Source: Pseudomonas indica NBRC 103045
GTDB taxonomy: Bacteria; Pseudomonadota; Gammaproteobacteria; Pseudomonadales; Pseudomonadaceae
Length of the DNA stretch: 64,000 bases
Reading direction: 5' to 3'
Assembly: GCF_002091635.1 (NCBI RefSeq)
Contig: NZ_BDAC01000005.1
Coordinates: 1 to 64,000, forward strand
In this document: positions 51,943 to 60,357 of the stretch, piece after piece
Layout of the letters: every line of letters starts with the position of its first letter
How positions within the stretch are numbered: the first letter of the stretch is position 1
Made by a program: the position numbers and the translations under genes
The notes under the pieces: model-generated
What the model was told of the DNA's origin: nothing
Databases searched by the model: none
Seen by the model: the letters and a program-made list of their open reading frames with translations, nothing else

Positions 51943-53277
51943 TTATCCTCGAATGGCCCAGAAGGCCAGGTTCAGGCCGGGGAACTGGCCGGCGACGTGG
52001 AAGGCGAAACCGCCTGAATGGGTCAGTTGCTTCCAGTGGTCGCTGCCGCGATCCAGTTCGAAGTAGGTGGAGCCGGCGTGATAGGGAATCTGCCTGGGCG
52101 CGACGGGCATCGGTAGCAGCGCGATGCCCGGCAGTTGCAGGTTGACCAGGTCGCGGATGTGCTCCACCGAACCCACTTTCGCCTGTTGCGGGAACAGGCT
52201 GCGCAGGTGCTCGGCCGGCACATCGGCACGCACCACCAGGACGAAGCTGGCGGCGTCGATGAGCGTTCGGTCCGGCAGCATCGCCACATGTACGCCGTAG
52301 GATTTCTCGACGATGGGAATCGGGATGGCGCGGCTGTCGATCACCATCGACAAAGCCTGGCGCAAGGCGAGCATCACCGGGGCGAAGGTGGCGTCGAGAT
52401 CGTCGTGCTGGTAGGCCGGATAGTCGGCCGGCCGGCGCGCATTGGAAGAAAAGGTACAGAACTCCCCGGCCAGGGCGACCAGCTCGCGGTACAAGGATTC
52501 CGGGTGCAACGGGCTGAGCCGGGCCAGATGGGCGAGCAAGGGCTCGGCGCGGTTGACCAGTTGCAGCAGGAGGAAGTCGGCGATTTCCGAGGCACCACCG
52601 GCCCCCGAGGCCACCACCCGTCCGGCCAGCGCCTCGCCGCGTTGGTGCAGTAGTCCCTGTAGCTCACTGCGAAAGCCGGACAAGGTGTGCGACGCGGCGA
52701 CGTCCAGCAACGGCGGAATGTAGGTTTCGTCCAGTTGCAAGGCGCCGTCGTTGCGCTTCTCCACCACCCGCACCACGCCCACGCAGGCGTATTCGCCGAG
52801 GCCATCCCGCTCGGTGAGCAGGCGGAAGGCACGGGAACCCACCGCTACCGGTGCGCGGCTCTCGAAGGGCGCGTTGTCGTCACGTACCTCGCGGACCTGG
52901 CTCACATAGCGCGCGCCACCCAGCGGCTCGCCCTCGCCCGCCGTGTCGCGGGTCCCGGCGCGCTTGAGCGGCAGGGCCAGGTAGACCAGCCCATCGCGCA
53001 GGTTGTCGTCGACGGCCAGCGGCGGCGGCGCCGGATCGTCGCCGGGAATGTGGAACGGCGTGCCGTCGGGCAGCACGCCGCGGGCGGACACGATGGCCAG
53101 CTTGCCCTGGGTCAGCAGGGCGTCGTCGATGCGCAGCTCGGAGAAGCCCCAGCCGCCGGCGATCAAGCTGCGGCAACGGCCGTCGAGCAGGGTTTCCATG
53201 AAACGATCGTGTTGCTGAAAGTGCTGGGGCCGGAGAAACATTCCCTCGGACCACACCACTCGGTTATTCCAGGACAT
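51943..53277 (-). CDS. tssK: TssK, baseplate-to-membrane connector
   Basis: 444 residues beginning SWNNRVVWSEGMFLRPQHFQQHDR, the conserved start of TssK. TssK trimers link the TssFGE wedge to TssL/TssM. No unusual feature. It lies 18 bases after tssJ. Confidence 0.95.
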   Translation of the reverse strand: MSWNNRVVWSEGMFLRPQHFQQHDRFMETLLDGRCRSLIAGGWGFSELRIDDALLTQGKLAIVSARGVLPDGTPFHIPGDDPAPPPLAVDDNLRDGLVYLALPLKRAGTRDTAGEGEPLGGARYVSQVREVRDDNAPFESRAPVAVGSRAFRLLTERDGLGEYACVGVVRVVEKRNDGALQLDETYIPPLLDVAASHTLSGFRSELQGLLHQRGEALAGRVVASGAGGASEIADFLLLQLVNRAEPLLAHLARLSPLHPESLYRELVALAGEFCTFSSNARRPADYPAYQHDDLDATFAPVMLALRQALSMVIDSRAIPIPIVEKSYGVHVAMLPDRTLIDAASFVLVVRADVPAEHLRSLFPQQAKVGSVEHIRDLVNLQLPGIALLPMPVAPRQIPYHAGSTYFELDRGSDHWKQLTHSGGFAFHVAGQFPGLNLAFWAIRG

Positions 53278-53295
53278 GGTTGGGCTCCGACCGGG

Positions 53296-53754
53296 CTATT
53301 TCTCTTCCGCGGGCATGGCGCTTACGACGCGGGCCCCGAGGGTGATGTCGAACCGGCTCTCCTCGTTGGCCGGTATGCTGACGAGCTGCCGCCACACGGC
53401 GCTGTCCAGGTCGCGGTAGGCGACCACGATGCCGAGCAGGCGGGTCGAGGCATCGAGGGTCCGCTCCAGTTCCTGGCGGTCGCCCGGCTGGATCAGCAGT
53501 TCATCCTGCTCGATCAGGTCGGCCGCGAGCGTGGCCTGGGGGGATTCGACCAGAGAGAAGTAGTCGGCCCGGCTGAACGCGGCGCCGCTCTTCAACTCGT
53601 AGAGCCGGACACGGACGGGTGCCGCCTGCCCGCTGGCGGAGGGGTTGAGATCAGCGGAGGCCTGGAACTGCAGCAGGACCCGGGTCGGTGGAGGTTCGGA
53701 CGCACAAGCGGCCAGTAATAACGCAGCCACTGTTATCCATAATGTCCTTGGCAT
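53296..53754 (-). CDS. tssJ: TssJ, outer-membrane T6SS lipoprotein
   Basis: 152 residues from the ATG at 53754, chosen because GAGG precedes it and the signal peptide starts here (PRTLWITVAALLLAAC). The lipobox is LAAC. The mature part is a short transthyretin-like beta sandwich that binds the periplasmic end of TssM. The frame opens 31 codons earlier, but that extension would bury the signal peptide. Confidence 0.92.
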   Translation of the reverse strand: MPRTLWITVAALLLAACASEPPPTRVLLQFQASADLNPSASGQAAPVRVRLYELKSGAAFSRADYFSLVESPQATLAADLIEQDELLIQPGDRQELERTLDASTRLLGIVVAYRDLDSAVWRQLVSIPANEESRFDITLGARVVSAMPAEEK

Positions 53755-53870
53755 GTATCCGTCCTCTATGACGTTTAATTCCGAATCAGAATAGACCGCA
53801 AAAACGAAGCGCGGCCAAAGAAGTAAGAAACTTACGAACTCCGACAAAGTGCCATTACTTTAATGGCCAT

Positions 53871-55304
53871 TTAATTGCGTCTTAGTCTGAGACTTTGTTC
53901 TTCGTAGGCGCGACTGAATTCGCGTCCGAACAGATCCTGAAAATCGTCTTCGGCCTCCTTCGAAATATTGGCATAGAGTTCGGTGAACAACGCCCAGTAT
54001 TGCGCCTGTCGGCCTCCCGGCAATAAGCCAGCAAGTCCGGAAGGTTTACTCAGGCGCGCTTCAAGTTCTGCCGGTTCGAATCGCTTCAACAAATGTTTGA
54101 TGGCCGCTTGTACACCGGCCATGACAGCCAGTTGGTGAGCCTTGAGGTCCTCGAAACTTTCCGCGATGGCCCGGTCCGGTGCCATGAAGGCCTGGTTGCC
54201 ATGCCGCAGCAACAGCAACATGGCCTCGTCGGCATTGGGCGCGAATTTCAGCGGGTTGTTCTCCACCGGGCGGATCATGGTCTGGGACATGCGGAACTCG
54301 CCCTTCAGGCTGCTACGGGCACGCAGCACATCCAGCAACCCTTCCACCATGAGCCGATAACTGCGGCCGATGGCCTCCATCTGCGCAGCCGCCTCGTCGC
54401 GGTCGACGTTCACCTGATCCATACCGGCGCCCCGCAGGAAGGCTTCCAGGGCTTCGCTGTGACCGGCCGGAGCGCCGCTCCGCTCGGCGCGCGGCGGTAC
54501 CGGTGTCGGTTTCGGCGGCGGCATCCGGCTCGCTTCAGGCTCGGGGACGATTGGCGTTTCCGCGACAGGCTCGCTCGGCATGGCCGGTGGAGCCGGCTCG
54601 ACCGGTGGGAGCGGCGGTACGGCAGTGCCCGATGCGGGCGTGCTCAGGTCGGCGAACGGGTCCCAATCCATGGGAATCGCCGGCTGCGGCGAGGACGTCT
54701 CAGGAATGGCCGGCTCTGGCAGCACGGGCTCCGGCGGCCGGAAGTCATGCCGGTCGGCGGGGACGTGGTCCGGCCGGGGGGCTGGCGGCACCGCCGGCGC
54801 GGCGAGGAAATCGAACAGGTCGGGCTTGGTATCGAGGGATGAACGCCCCTGGAAATGCGCGTTGATCGGCACGCTGGGGGGCGCCGGCTGGGCGGCCGGG
54901 GCGATTTCCGGTGCGCCGGTCTGCCGGCTCATGAGGGCATCGAAACTGGTGAAGGGATCGGCCGTCACCACGCCGGGGCTCATGGCCTCGAGCTGCACCA
55001 GGATCTCGTATTCGCCCAGGCGCAGCACCTCGCGGTCCTGCAGCGGTTCGCTGTTGCCGCGCCGCATGCGAACCCCCGAATTCACCAGTAGCACTCCGTT
55101 GGTGCTGGTATCGGTCAGGTAGTAGGTCCCGTCGCGGAACTGGATGGTGCAGTGCTGGCTCGACACCAGACGCTCCGGATCGGGCAGCACCCAGTCGTTA
55201 TCCGTGCCCCGCCCTATCCTCAGCTCGCCTTGATCGAGCGTCATTTCCGCACACTGTCCCGGTGTGAGTTTGTGATAACTGGTGATGGTCAAACGCAGCG
55301 GCAT
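53871..55304 (-). CDS. fha: Fha, phosphothreonine-binding T6SS scaffold
   Basis: 477 residues from the ATG at 55304, which has AAGGAG at the right distance; the in-frame codon at 55319 does not. The N-terminal forkhead-associated domain (about 8-100) has IGRGTDNDW, SSQHC and DTSTNG. A Pro-rich linker of some 180 residues follows, then the conserved C-terminal domain of T6SS FHA proteins (FLRGAGMD..., FGREFSRAYEEQ). In P. aeruginosa Fha1 is phosphorylated by PpkA and promotes assembly. First gene of the left transcript, divergent from tssA. Its SD contains AAGGA, a possible RsmA contact. Confidence 0.93.
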   Translation of the reverse strand: MPLRLTITSYHKLTPGQCAEMTLDQGELRIGRGTDNDWVLPDPERLVSSQHCTIQFRDGTYYLTDTSTNGVLLVNSGVRMRRGNSEPLQDREVLRLGEYEILVQLEAMSPGVVTADPFTSFDALMSRQTGAPEIAPAAQPAPPSVPINAHFQGRSSLDTKPDLFDFLAAPAVPPAPRPDHVPADRHDFRPPEPVLPEPAIPETSSPQPAIPMDWDPFADLSTPASGTAVPPLPPVEPAPPAMPSEPVAETPIVPEPEASRMPPPKPTPVPPRAERSGAPAGHSEALEAFLRGAGMDQVNVDRDEAAAQMEAIGRSYRLMVEGLLDVLRARSSLKGEFRMSQTMIRPVENNPLKFAPNADEAMLLLLRHGNQAFMAPDRAIAESFEDLKAHQLAVMAGVQAAIKHLLKRFEPAELEARLSKPSGLAGLLPGGRQAQYWALFTELYANISKEAEDDFQDLFGREFSRAYEEQSLRLRRN

Positions 55305-55515
55305 TAAAGCTCCTTGCACCCCGCCAATGATGGCTATTAAATATCAAGCCAGTTGCATCCAGTATAAACTTCATAAAGCCGTTGAGTGTCGCCCATTGAG
55401 GCAATGAGTGTTGTGCTTTTTTGGAATTGAACATATAGCAAAACAAAATAAACATCTCTTTCCGATTTGACCTATCTTCTATCCCCCTGAACTTCGGGCG
55501 CCCATCCGAGACTTC

Positions 55516-55543
55516 TTGACAAGTTCGAATCGCGACCAAGAAT
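55516..55543 (+). promoter_or_regulatory. Candidate sigma70 promoter of the tssABC-hcp operon
   Basis: A perfect TTGACA (55516-55521), a 16-base spacer and AAGAAT (55538-55543, four of six) would start transcription near 55550, giving a leader of about 125 bases before tssA. Confidence 0.45.
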
Positions 55544-55591
55544 TAGCTCATTCTTACAAACAGATTTACTGAAAGCGGTGCTGCCAGAGCG

Positions 55592-55612
55592 TAATCCGAA
55601 GGACGCGGATTA
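55592..55612 (+). promoter_or_regulatory. RsmA/CsrA-type hairpin in the tssA leader
   Basis: TAATCCG (55592-55598) and CGGATTA (55606-55612) form a perfect seven-base-pair stem. The loop is AAGGACG, exposing the ANGGA core that RsmA binds. A second ANGGA (ATGGA, 55659-55663) overlaps the tssA ribosome site. Paired loop and SD sites are the classic layout for RsmA repression, and HSI-I is known to be RsmA-repressed in P. aeruginosa. Confidence 0.65.
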
Positions 55613-55674
55613 AGTCGTACGCTCATGATGTCGGCGCGCCAGCTTTATTCAGGTTGATATGGAGATCACCCGCT

Positions 55675-56706
55675 GTGGTGGACTTACCACTGTTGATTAC
55701 GGCTGTCAGCGCAGACTCGCCCTGTGGCGACGACCTGGAATACGATGCCTCCTTTCTCGAGCTGGAGCGTGCCGCACAGGGCTTGCCCGAGCGGCAGATG
55801 GGTGATGCCGTACTGGCCGCCGAGCCCCCCGAGTGGCGCAAGGTCCGCGACCTGGCCACAGGCCTGTTCGGGCGCAGCAAGGACCTGCGCATTGCCAACT
55901 ACCTGGTGCAAAGCACCGTCGCCCTGGATGGTCTCCCCGGCCTGAGCCAAGGCCTCGCGCTGGTTCGCGAACTGCTCGAACGCTACTGGGACGGCCTCCA
56001 TCCCCGCCTGGACAGCGAAGACGACAACGACCCCACCTTCCGCCTCAATGCCCTGCGCGGGCTGATCGACGAAACCCTGCTGCAACTGCTTCGCGACGCG
56101 CCCCTGGTGCGCTCGCGCGCCTTCGGCACGGTCAGCCTGAGAGCGGCGCTGAACGCGTCGGGGTTGCAGCGTTTCGCCTCGGAGACGTTGAACCTGGAAC
56201 AGGTCTCCGGCGCCTTCCAGAACAGCGAAGCCGAGGAACTGGAAAGCACTCGGGCGGCGCTCGCCGAGGCCCAGACCCACCTGGCCGCCATCGAAAGCGA
56301 AGTGAGCAACCGCGTCGATGCGGCCGAAGGCATCGACCTCGCGCCGCTCAAGCAGTTGCTCCGCCTGGCATTGCAGTTGATCAACGAGCACGCACCGCAC
56401 GTCAATGGAGCACCGGTCGACATGCCCGCAGCAGAATCCGCCGCGAACGATCCGCTGCCCCAGGGCGCCGGCAACGCTCCCGCAGCGCCTCGCGCATCGG
56501 CTGAAATCACCAGCCGGGAGGATGTGCTGAAGACCCTCGACCGCATCCTGGCGTACTACGCCACGCACGAACCCTCCAGCCCGGTGCCCGTCCTGTTGAC
56601 CCGCGCCAAGACGCTGGTGACCGCCGATTTCGCCGCCATCGTGCGCAACCTGATCCCGGACGGCCTTTCGCAATTCGAAAACCTGCGAGGCCCCGGTTCC
56701 GAATAG
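55675..56706 (+). CDS. tssA: TssA, T6SS cap protein
   Basis: 343 residues from GTG at 55675. This start aligns with the P. aeruginosa protein (VVDLPLLI for MLDVPALL) and has GGAG ten bases before; TTG at 55654 is an alternative. The ImpA_N motif SPCGDDLEYDASFLELE opens the protein. The middle is helical and the C-terminal helical part ends DGLSQFENLRG. TssA primes sheath assembly. First gene of the right arm. Confidence 0.9.
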   Translation: MVDLPLLITAVSADSPCGDDLEYDASFLELERAAQGLPERQMGDAVLAAEPPEWRKVRDLATGLFGRSKDLRIANYLVQSTVALDGLPGLSQGLALVRELLERYWDGLHPRLDSEDDNDPTFRLNALRGLIDETLLQLLRDAPLVRSRAFGTVSLRAALNASGLQRFASETLNLEQVSGAFQNSEAEELESTRAALAEAQTHLAAIESEVSNRVDAAEGIDLAPLKQLLRLALQLINEHAPHVNGAPVDMPAAESAANDPLPQGAGNAPAAPRASAEITSREDVLKTLDRILAYYATHEPSSPVPVLLTRAKTLVTADFAAIVRNLIPDGLSQFENLRGPGSE

Positions 56707-56774
56707 CGCAGTGACGCTTATCCGTTTTTTCCGACGCCAATCCAGCCCGTCAGAGGCTGCCAAGGAGGAGCAAC

Positions 56775-57290
56775 ATGGCTAGCACCAGCAGTCAGAAGTT
56801 CATCGCGCGAAACCGCGCACCCCGCGTCCAGATCGAGTACGACGTGGAACTCTACGGCGCGGAGAAGAAGGTCCAGCTGCCCTTCGTCATGGGCGTCATG
56901 GCCGATCTCGCCGGCAAGCCCGCCGAACCGCTGCCGGCGGTCGCCGACCGCAAGTTCCTGGAGATCGACGTCGACAACTTCGACTCCCGTCTCAAGGCCA
57001 TGAAACCGCGCGTGGCCTTCAACGTGCCGAACGCACTCACCGGCGAAGGCAACCTGAGCCTGGACATCACCTTCGAGAGCATGGACGACTTCAGCCCGGC
57101 GGCCATCGCCCGCAAGGTCGACTCGCTCAACCAGCTGCTCGAAGCCCGCACCCAGTTGGCCAACCTGCTGACGTACATGGACGGCAAGACCGGCGCCGAG
57201 GAAATGATCCTGAAAGCGATCAAGGACCCAGCGCTGCTGCAGGCACTCGCCAGCGCACCCAAGCCGACCGATTCCGAGCCGCAAGCGTAA
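56775..57290 (+). CDS. tssB: TssB (VipA), small sheath subunit
   Basis: 171 residues; AAGGAGG precedes the ATG. Conserved RNRAPRVQIEYDVE, LPFVMGVMADL and FDSRLKAMKPRV identify the sheath protein that pairs with TssC to build the contractile cylinder. It is followed 14 bases later by tssC. Confidence 0.96.
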   Translation: MASTSSQKFIARNRAPRVQIEYDVELYGAEKKVQLPFVMGVMADLAGKPAEPLPAVADRKFLEIDVDNFDSRLKAMKPRVAFNVPNALTGEGNLSLDITFESMDDFSPAAIARKVDSLNQLLEARTQLANLLTYMDGKTGAEEMILKAIKDPALLQALASAPKPTDSEPQA

Positions 57291-57304
57291 GGAGGACCTG
57301 AACC

Positions 57305-58801
57305 ATGGCCGAACCGATGAGCAACGAAGCGCTGCAGCCCGAAGCCGCCACCGAGCAGACCAGCGAGTTCGCGAGCCTGCTGCTGCAGGAGTTCAAACCC
57401 AAGACCGAGCGTGCCCGCGAGGCGGTGGAAACCGCCGTGCGTACCCTGGCCGAGCATGCGCTGTCGCGCACCGACCTGATTTCCAATGACGCGATCACCT
57501 CCATCGAATCGATCATCGCCGCGATCGACGCGAAGCTGACCGCCCAGGTCAACCTGATCCTGCACCACCCGGACTTCCAACAACTGGAAAGCGCCTGGCG
57601 CGGCCTGCATTACCTGGTGAACAACACCGAGACCGACGAGCAATTGAAAATCCGCGTGATGAGCATCTCTAAAGGCGAGCTGCACAAGACGCTGAAGAAA
57701 TTCAAGGGCACCGCCTGGGACCAGAGCCCGATCTTCAAGAAGATGTACGAGGAAGAGTACGGCCAGTTCGGCGGCGAACCCTACGGCTGCCTGGTGGGCG
57801 ACTACTACTTCGACCAGTCGCCCCCGGACGTGGAGCTGCTCGGCGAAATGTCGAAGATCTGCGCGGCTATGCATGCGCCCTTCATCGCCGCCGCCTCGCC
57901 CACGGTGATGGGCATGGGCTCCTGGCAGGAGCTGTCCAACCCGCGCGACCTGACCAAGATCTTCACCACGCCGGAATACGCGGCCTGGCGCTCGCTGCGC
58001 GAATCGGAAGACTCCCGCTACATCGGCCTCACCATGCCGCGCTTCCTCGCCCGCCTGCCCTACGGCGCGAAGACCGATCCGGTGGATGCCTTCGCCTTCG
58101 AGGAAGAAACCACCGGCGCGGACAGCGCCAAATACGCCTGGGCCAACTCGGCCTATGCGATGGCGGTCAACATCAACCGTTCCTTCAAGCTCTATGGCTG
58201 GTGCTCGCGGATTCGCGGCGTGGAATCCGGCGGCGAGGTGCCGAACCTGCCGACCCACACCTTCCCCACCGACGACGGCGGCGTGGACATGAAGTGCCCG
58301 ACCGAGATCGCCATCTCCGACCGCCGTGAAGCGGAGCTGGCGAAGAACGGCTTCATGCCGCTGCTGCACAAGAAGAATACCGACCTGGCGGCCTTCATCG
58401 GTGCCCAGTCGCTGCAGAAACCGGCCGAATACGACGACCCGGACGCCACCGCCAACGCCAACCTGGCCGCGCGCCTGCCGTACCTGTTCGCCACCTGCCG
58501 CTTCGCGCATTACTTGAAGTGCATCGTTCGCGACAAGATCGGCTCGTTCAAGGAGAAGGACGACATGCAGCGCTGGCTGCAGGACTGGATTCTCAACTAC
58601 GTGGACGGCGACCCGGCGCACTCCACCGAAACCACCAAGGCCCAGCACCCGCTGGCCGCGGCCGAGGTGGTGGTGGAAGAAGTCGAGGGCAACCCCGGTT
58701 ACTACAACTCGAAGTTCTTCCTGCGCCCGCATTACCAGTTGGAAGGGCTGACGGTATCGCTGCGCCTGGTATCCAAGCTGCCTTCGGCGAAGGCGGCCTG
58801 A
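57305..58801 (+). CDS. tssC: TssC (VipB), large sheath subunit
   Basis: 498 residues with GGAGG before the ATG. Conserved segments include LESAWRGLHYLV, VGDYYFD, RLPYGAKTDPVDAFAFEE, PTEIAISDRREAEL and RFAHYLKCIVRDK. The length is normal for the family. With TssB it forms the contractile sheath. Confidence 0.97.
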   Translation: MAEPMSNEALQPEAATEQTSEFASLLLQEFKPKTERAREAVETAVRTLAEHALSRTDLISNDAITSIESIIAAIDAKLTAQVNLILHHPDFQQLESAWRGLHYLVNNTETDEQLKIRVMSISKGELHKTLKKFKGTAWDQSPIFKKMYEEEYGQFGGEPYGCLVGDYYFDQSPPDVELLGEMSKICAAMHAPFIAAASPTVMGMGSWQELSNPRDLTKIFTTPEYAAWRSLRESEDSRYIGLTMPRFLARLPYGAKTDPVDAFAFEEETTGADSAKYAWANSAYAMAVNINRSFKLYGWCSRIRGVESGGEVPNLPTHTFPTDDGGVDMKCPTEIAISDRREAELAKNGFMPLLHKKNTDLAAFIGAQSLQKPAEYDDPDATANANLAARLPYLFATCRFAHYLKCIVRDKIGSFKEKDDMQRWLQDWILNYVDGDPAHSTETTKAQHPLAAAEVVVEEVEGNPGYYNSKFFLRPHYQLEGLTVSLRLVSKLPSAKAA

Positions 58802-58818
58802 CCAATCACGACAAGCGT

Positions 58819-58833
58819 CCGCCACGGAGGCGG
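58819..58833 (+). promoter_or_regulatory. RsmA/CsrA-type hairpin upstream of hcp
   Basis: CCGCC and GGCGG form a five-base-pair stem with the five-base loop ACGGA, an ideal ANGGA presentation. Further ANGGA cores follow at 58839-58843 (AGGGA) and 58863-58867 (AAGGA, in the hcp ribosome site). The group suggests translational control of hcp by RsmA. Confidence 0.6.
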
Positions 58834-58846
58834 CCGCCAGGGAACC

Positions 58847-58862
58847 AGTGGCGCGAGCCACT
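58847..58862 (+). promoter_or_regulatory. GNRA-loop hairpin abutting the hcp ribosome site
   Basis: AGTGGC and GCCACT form a perfect six-base-pair stem with loop GCGA, a stable GNRA tetraloop. It ends two bases before AGGAGG of hcp. It may mark a processed 5' end that stabilises hcp mRNA. Confidence 0.5.
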
Positions 58863-58873
58863 AAGGAGGCATG

Positions 58874-59362
58874 ATGGCTGTTGATATGTTTATCAAGATC
58901 GGGGACGTCAAGGGCGAATCCAGGGACAAGGCACACGCCGACGAAATCGACGTCCTGGCCTGGAGCTGGGGCATGGCCCAGTCCGGCTCGATGCACATGG
59001 GCGGTGGCGGCGGTGCCGGCAAGGTCAACATCAACGACCTGTCGTTCACCAAGTACGTCGACAAGGCATCGCCCAACCTGATGATGGCCTGCTCCAGCGG
59101 CAAACATTACCCCGAGGCGAAGCTGACGATTCGCAAGGCTGGCGGCGACAACCCGGTCGAGTACCTGGTGATCACCCTGAAGGAGGTCCTGGTCTCCTCG
59201 CTGAGCACGGGCGGCAGCGGTGGCGAAGACCGCCTGACCGAGAACGTCAGCCTCAACTTCGCCCAGGTACTGGTCGACTACCAACCGCAGAAAGAAGACG
59301 GCGCGAAGGACGGCGGGCCGATCAAGTACGGCTGGAATATCCGCGAGAACGTCAAGGTGTAA
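58874..59362 (+). CDS. hcp: Hcp, T6SS tube protein
   Basis: 162 residues starting AVDMFIKIGDVKGES. From memory it is nearly identical to P. aeruginosa Hcp1, including the MHMGGGGGAGKVN loop and the C-terminal KYGWNIREN. The second of two adjacent ATG codons is chosen because its spacing from AGGAGG is right. Hcp hexamers stack as the inner tube and chaperone small effectors. It is flanked by hairpins on both sides and followed by an amidase effector gene. Confidence 0.97.
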   Translation: MAVDMFIKIGDVKGESRDKAHADEIDVLAWSWGMAQSGSMHMGGGGGAGKVNINDLSFTKYVDKASPNLMMACSSGKHYPEAKLTIRKAGGDNPVEYLVITLKEVLVSSLSTGGSGGEDRLTENVSLNFAQVLVDYQPQKEDGAKDGGPIKYGWNIRENVKV

Positions 59363-59368
59363 CAGCCC

Positions 59369-59396
59369 GTCCCCTGCGGTGGCTGCCGCAGGGGAC
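59369..59396 (+). terminator. Strong hairpin after hcp
   Basis: GTCCCCTGCGG (59369-59379) and CCGCAGGGGAC (59386-59396) pair perfectly over 11 bases around loop TGGCTG. No U-run follows, so it is more likely a 3' stabiliser or partial terminator that keeps hcp mRNA above that of the downstream genes. Confidence 0.5.
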
Positions 59397-59432
59397 GCGG
59401 AACCTTGCCTGCCACGGAACGGGAGCTTCGAC

Positions 59433-59864
59433 ATGGCAACGCCGGCATTCATCAATCTATGGAACAACTACCCGAGCGAGAACCACCCCTGCGACGGTGG
59501 CTGGGATAACCAGTGCGCGATCCGCATGAGCATCACCCTGAATGCCGAGCGCACCATCCATGTGGACCGCAACACCTACTCCGAACCCAAGTGCAGCCAT
59601 GGTCATGCCCGTGGCGCTGAATCCCTCGCCAACTGGCTCTGGCGGCGCCACCTCGGTCGGCCGCGCATCTATACCGATGGGGCGGCAGCCAAGCGCACCC
59701 TCAACGACAAGACCGGAATCATCTTCTTCAAGGATTGCTTCACCCGACGAGGTGAAAGTCGCGCCGTGGGAGACCACATCGACCTATGGAACCGAGGGTT
59801 CACCAAGACCTACGACGATCCGTCCAACCTGTCCGCCCAGGTTTGGTTCTGGGAGCTGTCATGA
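59433..59864 (+). CDS. Tae4-family T6SS peptidoglycan amidase effector
   Basis: 143 residues from the ATG at 59433 (GGGAG seven bases before); an in-frame codon at 59379 lies in the hcp hairpin region and has no site. The Tae4 catalytic layout is visible: Cys28 in DNQCAIRMS, then CSHGHARGAESLANWL, then H115 and D117 in GDHIDLWN. Known Tae4 enzymes cut the gamma-D-Glu-mDAP bond of donor stems in the target periplasm and travel inside Hcp. There is no signal peptide, as expected for a T6SS cargo. It is inserted between hcp and tagJ and overlaps its probable immunity gene. Confidence 0.85.
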   Translation: MATPAFINLWNNYPSENHPCDGGWDNQCAIRMSITLNAERTIHVDRNTYSEPKCSHGHARGAESLANWLWRRHLGRPRIYTDGAAAKRTLNDKTGIIFFKDCFTRRGESRAVGDHIDLWNRGFTKTYDDPSNLSAQVWFWELS

Positions 59865-60295
59865 CGCGAGCACTCAACGCCCTGCTCTGCTCCGCCCTGT
59901 GCATCGCCCTGCCCGCCTGCGCGCAGAGCAGCGCGGATACCGCCACGCAGGCCCGCCTGGGCGAGCGGCAACTGACGCTGGAAGAACACGACGGACGCTG
60001 CGCGCTAGTGGAGCCCGGCCAGGCCAACCTCGACCTGCAACTCAAGTGGCCCTGCCAGTTCCACCGCGACCGCGAAGGCGGTCTACGCACGCGACAGGTG
60101 GGGGAAAACCGCGTGCTGCTCGTGGAGAGCAGCGAACAGGTACCGGACAGCCAGGACTGCCGCACCGAAATCCAGGCGGTCAGGACCCTCGGCGCCGGAC
60201 TCGAACCCTCGGAGGCGGTCAGCCGAGTGGCGGCCTGCCCGCCGATCCAATGGGACGACAAGGTCTTCATCGGCCTGTTCGAATCCCGTCCCTGA
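59861..60295 (+). CDS. Probable periplasmic immunity protein to the Tae4-type amidase
   Basis: 144 residues, coupled to the effector gene by an ATGA overlap. A signal peptide (ALNALLCSALCIALPACA) is followed by a small mature domain with four cysteines (in DGRCAL, WPCQF, QDCRT and AACPP) that could form two disulfides. It has no similarity I recognise to Tai4. Position, size, export signal and coupling are those of a cognate immunity protein that blocks the amidase in the producer's own periplasm. Function is inferred from context. Confidence 0.65.
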   Translation: MTRALNALLCSALCIALPACAQSSADTATQARLGERQLTLEEHDGRCALVEPGQANLDLQLKWPCQFHRDREGGLRTRQVGENRVLLVESSEQVPDSQDCRTEIQAVRTLGAGLEPSEAVSRVAACPPIQWDDKVFIGLFESRP

Positions 60296-60357
60296 TCCGC
60301 CCGACCCTGCCGGGACGGTAGCGACACCGATCCGGCCGATAACGAAAGGAAGCCGCG

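Larger units (their letters stand above)
55305..55674. other. 370-bp divergent control region between fha and tssA
   Basis: It holds no gene. The fha side is AT-rich with a GGA in TACTGGATGC (minus strand, about 55356-55364). The tssA side has a promoter candidate and an RsmA-type hairpin, listed separately. Both T6SS arms are probably controlled here. Confidence 0.7.
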
